64,000 nt of DNA from Portunus trituberculatus (taxonomy: Eukaryota > Arthropoda > Malacostraca > Decapoda > Portunidae): positions 14,713,402-14,777,401 of the forward strand of contig NC_059281.1 in assembly GCF_017591435.1 (NCBI RefSeq). Reading direction: 5' to 3'. The position numbers and the translations under genes are program-made. The notes below the pieces were generated by a model that was not told the DNA's origin, searched no databases, and saw only the letters and a list, made by a program, of their open reading frames with translations. Numbering within the stretch: position 1 is the stretch's first letter; each line of letters opens with the position of its first letter. Positions 23,501-64,000 of the stretch are shown in pieces.

Positions 23501-24340
23501 AGCAAAATAATGAACAAAATACAGACAATAACTCCAGTTCCATGATATTTTCATAAACAATATATACATACAGCTGCCTGTATTCCATGTCATACCTAAT
23601 AGGGAAACAAAGACAAAAAAAATTTATGACACGAGAAAATGTCAGTTTTTTGTATGAGCACAACTTTCTTCTATTCCTACAATTTTCTACCTCATGCACT
23701 GCTACTTGCTAAGGTGGATGGGTGGCACTTGCCTGGCATAAACCCTGATACAGGCAGAGCACAGAGGTAGCACCTGAGGGCAGAGAGGCAAGGACAGGCA
23801 GCAATACCACCATTGCCACCACAACAACTCAACACTTGCCTCTGTTCCTACAGGTCCTCAGTGTCTCCTGCAGACCATCACAAGACAACCCTGACTTTGG
23901 ACCTACACAATCTGTTTGAGACTTGAGCATGCTGATCCATTAAATACTAAATCATAACTTTTGACACCCTTTCGTTCCCTCATGCAGTCAAGCAGCAACA
24001 TACGTAAAATTTACTCAGAAACTTACATCTGTGGGAATAGGACGGTAATAATATCTTCTGCCAATAGAATACAACTTTACATATCTGCAATTTTCACTAA
24101 AAACAATTGGTATATAAATTTATAGAAAAAAAAAGTTTGGAAGACAAACAAGTAGTGCAGACCAAAATCTTTACACAAACACTGCACTTTATGCTAAAAC
24201 ATGCACACAAAATGTTTAAAATTTGTCCTGGAAGCTTTACGTCTCATGAAATACATTAATGCGTCATTTTTGGTTAAATTGATCGATATATACACACCAC
24301 AAAACAATCTCATATTACACACACTTTGAATAAGGTTTTC

Positions 24341-24341
<1 letters not shown>

Positions 24342-24415
<74 letters not shown>
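24342..24415. repeat. (AT)n microsatellite
   Basis: About 74 bp of pure AT dinucleotide, roughly 260 bp past the LYST stop. On the LYST strand it would lie in or just beyond the 3' UTR. Confidence 0.95.
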
Positions 24416-24420
<5 letters not shown>

Positions 24421-24673
24421 CAGCTAAAAGTGACTGTTAAAAGTTGCATTAATTTATTCCCATTTATAAAAGAAAGTTCATGGTAAATAAAGTCCATAAG
24501 TACAGATAATTTCCTACAAAAAAATAAACAAGACGAGATTCACAGAACATACATGAGATGAGGAAAAACCAGTCACCAATCCTCATTACCAATTGTGAAC
24601 CCAATTATACAGATTACATTCAGTATTCCTTTGGCAACTTTTGAGAAGCTGTTCCCCAACATCTGACGCCTGA

Positions 24674-57717
<33,044 letters not shown>

Positions 57718-57965
57718 CCTTCCATCATATCTCTGGCCTGAAAAAAGTATGCTAAGTTTCCATCCTTCTGTATATTACAATAACACAGTTAACAGTGATG
57801 TATCTTCAGTAACTTATTAGTGATGCATCTCTACTAATTTTAAACAATTTATGGAATTAATAAAATGAAGAGAAACAAGTAACATGAGACTTTAACAAAC
57901 AAAAAGCACATGACTTCCCAAAGCATCACATGACAGGCAGATCTTTATAAACACAGAACCTGACT

Positions 57966-57970
57966 TAACA

Positions 57971-58034
<64 letters not shown>
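57966..58034. repeat. (AAT)n microsatellite
   Basis: About 69 bp of AAT units in the LYST 5' intron. Confidence 0.95.
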
Positions 58035-58035
<1 letters not shown>

Positions 58036-59261
58036 TAATAATGCTATCTTTCATATGAAGACCTAATCCCTACTTCTGTTACTGTACTTTAAAGAAACAG
58101 AAATGATAACAATAATCCCTAACAATGTCCACACCCATGTAAGTCTTGCCTATTCATGCTATACCTGGTTTCAGCCACATTTATGCAAGTCAATTACAAA
58201 TTCAAACCTCCACCTTAGTAGTCTTTCTTTTCAACACCACCAGTTTGAGAAGAATGGAGGAAAGTGAGGTGGAGCCAGTCAAGCATTGCAACACAACATG
58301 CAATACAACCTTCAGCACAGCCATTACCTGCGGGATACTGGGTGCCATTTAAACTGTACTACACTCACTTCACTGCATCACACAAAGTACTGTGGCACCC
58401 TTGACAAGTACATGATCTGAACTAATTCCGCACAGTTCCAGATCCCTGTGATACACTGGCTGATGCACGTCACAGCGTCACTTTCCCCTTAAGAGTAATC
58501 TGGGACCTGTACGCACCCAAGAAAATGGCAGCTCTGGTATGGCCGCGACACACCACACACAAGGTGAAAGAGGAACGTGTAGCCTAATCCCCAGCTCAAG
58601 CCAGCAGTCAGGCACACTCACTCCTCCAACTATGCCAGAAAATATAAAAATCTGCAAGTCACAGTGGATGTTACCAAGACTCAGAGGGATTTGTAATACG
58701 AAGATGCCCTACCTTAAGATAATAGGATCTTTGAAGTCTTGTGTAATGCGTAGGTATGTTAAATAGGCAATCCTTGGCTTATCAGGTTTAAAATGTAGTT
58801 CATTGGTCACGAACAACCATGCGGTCAGAAATTACTGATAAAAGCAGGAAACTAATAAATCCAAGAAAAGTATAAAGAGATAAACTAAATAATTACTTTG
58901 AAACATTTAAAATTTTTCTTTGACAAATAGAAACCTTCAAAAAATAATCTGCTAATATACCACTAGCAGGAAAAAAGTAAAACCAAACAATAATGAGAAA
59001 ACTGAACCATTAATTAGCATCATCTTAAATCTTCTTTGATGCATAAAAAAGACAATCACTTAATCCTTCAGAAATAAACCCACAAGCATCATCAGTGACA
59101 TTAAAAAACAAGAATGCATTGTCATCCTTCACACTGCCATTGTTACCACCACCACTGCCACCACTGATGCCTGGCCCCCTTATACAATAGTCTGCAATGG
59201 TTACCCAGGACTATCATAGCTGGTTTATATATAGCCCCTTCATTTATACCACACACATTCT

Positions 59262-59262
59262 T

Positions 59263-59302
<40 letters not shown>
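59262..59302. repeat. (CT)n microsatellite
   Basis: About 41 bp of CT in the LYST 5' intron. Confidence 0.95.
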
Positions 59303-59305
<3 letters not shown>

Positions 59306-60269
59306 ATCCCAAGACTACAAGGTAACATATGGAAGGATAGGAGGAGACTGTCTATCTGCCTTGCCCTATCAAAACTTGCCCCTCGGACTTATTAGCTGAG
59401 AATCAAGCACACTAACCATTACACTACAAAATTGGTAACCTTAAATAATATCATTCTAAAACAGAGTATATAATTCAACATATACTCATATTATAATGAT
59501 TTTCCCACCAATAAAAGCCTCAGACACACCTAAACATGTGGTTCATGTGGTTACAAAATTGCATGGCAGTATCAAGAGGCAGAACATGATCTCACCAGAC
59601 ATCAACTTTTCTTTTCAACTCAGTGGTATCAATTTACATGATGACGTTCATTGTGGAAAAAATAGATGAATAAATGGTCGTCATCAACACACACCTGTTG
59701 ACTCGTGCTCTGCCTCTGGCAACACCTCACACTCTACATCAACCCCAAGGCAAGTATGGACACCTCTAACATATATATAAATAATTGCCACATGATGTAC
59801 TACACTGGCAATACAAACACTGACACACATAGCACATCAATGACAAACTATACACACTCTAACATCTTGCATTACATCCCACTGTTATGCAATGAGAAGA
59901 CACCGTTTACTGTAATGAGCAAAGCAACAAAGAATTCACTATAAAAATTCACTAAACTCGAACCACACACACACACACACCTAACTACCACATATGACGC
60001 AAGACGAGGTCACTACACTGCACACACCAACACAGGCACTCACCAAGATGCCAGCAGCCCACCACATCAATAACAACATACTACCACCACACAACACAAA
60101 CTACCTCAACACTGTACCAGAGCAGAACAGCTGGCTCAACACAACACGACACGCACATCAAGCAAGTCAAAATAACAAACTCCCAAGAGAACGAAACGCC
60201 GGGTATTGAGGGAGCTTACAAGAAGGAAGACAAGAGGGACAGATGTAGGAAAGCCAGCCACTCACTCAC

Positions 60270-60480
60270 AGCCCGTCAGGTGATCTCTGTACTGTAACTC
60301 GAGCCAGGCCAGGTAACGCGAGTCCCAACCACGCGCGCCGCACCACCACACCTTGGCAGGACTGTGAGGGGCAGCACACAAACAGCGGCCAGCCCTCAGT
60401 GCCTCACACGCACCTTTAACGCCACTTGTCAAGCTTTGTTGTCATTGCCGCAGGTCTGCCATCCGCCTCGGGCCACAAGA
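60270..60480 (-). promoter_or_regulatory. LYST: Inferred LYST first exon / promoter region
   Basis: This is the most G+C- and CpG-rich stretch of the right-hand end. It ends on the minus strand in a strong donor (GGGCT|GTGAGT, 60270/60269). It most likely holds the untranslated first exon and promoter of LYST. Two short ATG-led frames in it stop quickly. One frame is open from about 60445 through the donor and continues in phase to the ATG at 57717, so a longer N-terminus is possible if an upstream start exists. Confidence 0.45.
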
Positions 60481-63400
60481 CTGCCAACCCACACACTATG
60501 ATACCTCGGGATTAATCATGGGAAAAGTTTATGTATGGAATAACGATAAAGGGTTGCTTATACTTTATTCGGCGTCAGACAGATGGGAAAGTTAAGGGAG
60601 TTGAGTTTTAGTCCAAAAGAAGTGACATTGCAAGCGTGCGAGAGGTGATTAATTGTTTGCGCTTTATGTAAGTAGAATATAAGGATAAGTTAGATATATA
60701 GAGCAGAAACTAACGTTTGAATATAACATATCCAACGCAAACTATGATATAACCGAGACAGGGAACTAGAGATTCAAATTAGCACAAAGAAAAATGCGAG
60801 AGAGAGAAAAATCATCGCTCTTTCTCAGTTAGAGAAAAAACAAAGAACGAAAATGCAAAAATGCACGGTTTAACTACCATTAACTCACGCAGACCATAAA
60901 ATAACTTGAATGGGAAACTGCAAGGAGTAAAATCTTCAGTTCCATAAAACGATATTGCAATGCAGAGGTGTTTGAAGGCTGTGCGGGGAAACATCGCTAG
61001 CAACACGCCGAATTACGCACACGCGATAGGTTAATTATACTGCTCGAGTGGTTTGGCTTCTCTTCTAATTGAGAACGCTGCTGAGAGGGTTAGAGGAGTC
61101 AGAGTGTTGATCTGAAGTATTGTAAAGATATTTTATCATGTAAATATGTGTGTCTTCAGGATGATAATCATTGAGGATGACACATATATACGTGTTTCGG
61201 CGGATTGCTACTCGTCATCCCAGCCGGCCCTTGTCTTGCGGTGAATCAACAAATGGTATTAGTGAATATACTAATTGACAAAAAAGAAGTCTGTCTATAG
61301 CTAACTGATAACAAGCATTACAGGGCAGTTAGTAGTTACAGTCTACAAAGTCAAAGATTTGTCTAAAACTTTGCATGACCACAACTGCATGGCTCTGTTG
61401 ACCTGTACAGTTGAGCGACAGCACAATAAACATACTGATTTCCTATAGCTGACTAAAAATAAGTAAGAACAGTTCTCACGTAGGTTTGAACACATGTAAA
61501 ATATTAATTGAGACTGGTGCTGCGTAGTAAATAAGTTACGACGCATCTCAACCTACCTAGTAATTCTGATTCACATAAGAAATCACACACACAACACAGA
61601 CAATACACACACCTGCCTTCCTTGACACTCTTACACTTACACAAAGGCCTGGGTTTCAAGACCCAACTCTAGTAGGGCTCCTACAAGCCCATCCAGCCAT
61701 CGTGCTGGTAAAAATAAAACAACAACAACAACATAAGAAATAATTTGCTCCTTTTACTTTCTTTGGTCACTAGGAATAGACTTACTACTCCATAATGTTC
61801 AGCTGTGATATTAGCGCGGCCTACCATACAGACACATGCGCTTGTGTGGTATGCAGGTGTGTGGCATCCCTTTCGCTTCCCCATTCATGCTCACGTAATG
61901 TCTGTCTTGAGGGGCGTGAATTTCTAGGTCTTCTTAAGTCGCACATCCCGCCCTATTTTCAGAATATACAAAAATTATCCATTCTTCATTCAAGCCTTAC
62001 AAGATATTTTTATGCAAATATTTGACTTTGTTACATCAAGCACACTTTAAAAACACCCAAAATGAACCTAAAAACACACTTACAGTACCCAAAACACTCA
62101 AAACTCAAAATATGCCCCCCAAAATACACCAAAATGCATCAAAACTTTTTAAAGAACGACAAGATTACAACGGAGACTTAGCTAAATATTGTGACTTAAT
62201 TTGGTTCCTCCTCTTCCACTTCCCTTTCTTCTCTCCTTTTCCTCCTCCTTTATCTCTCCATTATCTTTCTGCGGCTTATACATACACACCTGAGTGGAAA
62301 ACAAATCAAAACACTTTAAAAATACTAGATATTACGCAAAATATTGGGGAATAAGTTGTGAAGTTAACTCTTGCCATAGGGCTTATCACACTGAGTCCCC
62401 CGTCATGTCATGTTGTATAATCGGTCACGTGATGATAATTTACGCTATATGCAATACACTATAGTACAGATTGGGGAGAGGGGGAGACACAATGGAGGGA
62501 CGGTAGTAGAACAGAGGAAAAAAAGTCTGACAAGTCATACATACCAACTAACTTAGAGATGCAACTTTTAATGTGCACTCCTAAATGTGCATGTACAGAA
62601 ACTGACTCTCTTCAACTAAACTCGACTTAGCCATACATCATTAGAAAGGTCTGCTTCTGACAAAGACCTCTAAAATTTGCTCCTCCTCTCCTTCCTATAT
62701 ACACACCCTCCTCTAACTTCCACCTGACAAGCTCCTCACCTCTTCCACTCCAGTGTGCCTACTGTGGTAATGTCCCTATCCTGTGGCTCACTGCTCACCT
62801 ACGACAATCTTACAAAACTCTGCAGGCGGCTCCATCCTTGGCTAAACAGCTATATAGCTAGGTATTGTATCTCCTGGAAAGACAAAGGTGTGACTTCATC
62901 ATTGTTTTATTTTGTCAACATATTACAGGTTCATAAAAATGTATAAAACATATCCAGAACAAACTCTAAATTATCTACACGTCAAGGAAAAATAATAACA
63001 TATATATATATAAAAAAAAAAAAAAAAAACATTAATTATAACTGTTGAAGGCTCTTCAGACCTTCTTGGTAAAACTAAGGGGAATATTGCAGATCCTCAT
63101 ACAAGGCCTACTTGAGAGGCACCTGCACCACAAGGGAACTTAAGCATACTGATCAGATTGGACACGTCATTAACCTTGCTGTAGATGTCATCTCAGTGCC
63201 CAAACACCTGCTATAAATATGGAGCATAGTGCACCATGTACTAAAGTCATCTCTGAAATAATAGCACTATGTAAACTGGGAATGGCAATGACTGTTTGAG
63301 TGGTCTCTTCTTGGACAGTTTGTTGTGAACCTGTTTAGTGAAGCAATACAGACTTTCCTGGTGTTTTGAGACAGGAGGAAACAAAGGTGGTGCAAACAGT

Positions 63401-63682
63401 CTGCCCAGGGCACTCCACTCATCACTTCATTATCTATTACGGTAGTCATTACTCTTAATACTAAACCAAGCCAATAGGTGATGGCAGTTTAAGTATTCTT
63501 ACGCAATTTTAACTTCATCAGATAAGGAATACACCAGAAATACTAAAAGAACTACTGAAGTGCTTTCATTAAAATTTGCAAGGGGATAAAATTACAAAAA
63601 CAGGCTGAGGTTTACCAACAACAATGACAACCCACGTCTCTGAATCTTTACTTTAAAAATAAATGAGATGAAATAATAAATA

Positions 63683-63725
<43 letters not shown>

Positions 63726-63738
63726 GTAATAATCAATG

Positions 63739-63775
<37 letters not shown>

Positions 63776-63912
63776 CAATGATAAAAGGCAAAGCAAGTAG
63801 TACAAGAATTTATAGCTCAAGAAATTTCTTTATATTTTAATCAACTAAGTGTGAGAATCAACAAAAATAATCAATAAATAATAAGAATATTTTTCTATGA
63901 GAAAAAAAAAAT
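60481..63912. other. AT-rich intergenic stretch
   Basis: No supported coding sequence. It contains an A/C-rich low-complexity patch (about 62035-62150), a poly(A) run near 63012-63030 and a long (AAT)n array at about 63675-63773. Short open frames here look like chance. Confidence 0.6.
63675..63773. repeat. (AAT)n microsatellite
   Basis: About 100 bp of AAT units with one interruption near 63725-63740. Confidence 0.92.
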
Positions 63913-64000
63913 TCATTCTTCTGTCCTGGCAATCCTATCAATGGATCTGAGAGGAGTGATGGTCAGTGCTGCAGAGTGCACAGTGAGTGGAGCAACTCCC
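63913..64000 (-). CDS. Possible 3' coding end of a minus-strand gene (partial)
   Basis: On the minus strand one frame enters from the window edge and stays open for 29 codons (ending TPLRSIDRIARTEE) before TGA at 63915-63913, where an A/T-rich 3' UTR-like sequence begins. Sequence composition changes sharply at the stop, as at the end of a coding exon. I do not recognise the protein, and 29 codons could be open by chance. Confidence 0.3.
   Translation of the reverse strand, partial: GVAPLTVHSAALTITPLRSIDRIARTEE

Larger units (their letters stand above)
20082..24673. other. Gene-poor AT-rich spacer (NTHL1 and LYST 3' UTRs)
   Basis: This convergent spacer lies between the NTHL1 and LYST stops. 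It has a candidate NTHL1 poly(A) signal at 20322-20327 and a candidate LYST poly(A) signal on the minus strand at 24458-24453, about 215 nt past the stop. It also has several poly(T)/poly(A) runs, a 33-bp tandem duplication at 20452-20517 and an (AT)n run at 24342-24415. One unrecognised open stretch lies at 22689-22961 (+). No gene is supported otherwise. Confidence 0.6.
57738..60269 (-). other. LYST 5' intron (inferred)
   Basis: An acceptor CAG at 57738 precedes the coding start exon, and the nearest strong donor on the gene strand is GGGCT|GTGAGT at 60270/60269. Inside lie (AAT)n at 57966-58034 and (CT)n at 59262-59302. The stretch 59680-60190 is A/C-rich. No gene is seen. Confidence 0.5.

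Noticed and set aside
61600..61740. Possible tRNA-like or SINE sequence near GGGTTTCAAGACCC
   Set aside because: There is only a loose B-box resemblance on the minus strand, with no A box and no second copy in the window.

Overview
This is an animal (eukaryotic) nuclear genome window. The genes have many introns with GT-AG boundaries. The introns hold degraded LINEs, a tRNA-derived SINE, a Penelope-like remnant and very many long microsatellites: (GA)n/(CT)n, (CA)n/(GT)n, (AT)n, (AAT)n. Microsatellite density, repeat types and protein affinities fit an arthropod, most likely a decapod crustacean. The taxon is an inference.

Layout. 1-867 (+) is the 3' end of SF3B2, a U2 snRNP splicing factor. 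It converges on MLH3 (-; coding 13158 to 2422, 7 coding exons), a DNA mismatch-repair/meiotic endonuclease subunit. MLH3 is head-to-head with NTHL1 (+; 13930 to 20081, 6 coding exons), the endonuclease III-like base-excision glycosylase. The two repair genes share a promoter region of under 200 bp. An MLH3 intron carries an antisense CR1-like LINE (about 3422-6325) followed by a tRNA-derived SINE. An NTHL1 intron carries an antisense Jockey-like LINE (about 16097-19400). 20082-24673 is AT-rich and has no supported gene.

From 57717 down to 24674 (-) lies one very large gene, LYST (lysosomal trafficking regulator; mauve in flies). I reconstruct 53 coding exons whose phases all agree, giving about 4334 residues. 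In order these are an N-terminal helical-repeat part, acidic disordered stretches, a ConA-like segment, more helical repeats, a PH-BEACH domain, a BEACH domain and WD40 repeats. A noncoding 5' exon probably ends at 60270. The 7.9-kb intron 9 (42576-50528) contains an intronless open frame on the same strand (45415-43886, 509 codons, two predicted membrane segments) that I do not recognise. It also holds a second copy of the SINE, a Penelope-like GIY-YIG remnant and many microsatellites. 60271-63912 is AT-rich intergenic sequence. The last 88 bases may be the 3' coding end of another minus-strand gene.

The genes do not form one pathway. MLH3 and NTHL1 both act in DNA repair and may be co-expressed from their shared promoter. 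SF3B2 and LYST are housekeeping neighbours. The main points for follow-up are the nested intronless gene, the MLH3/NTHL1 head-to-head promoter with alternative NTHL1 starts, two splice donors that are the first unit of long (GT)n arrays, and the two-copy SINE with (CA)n tails.
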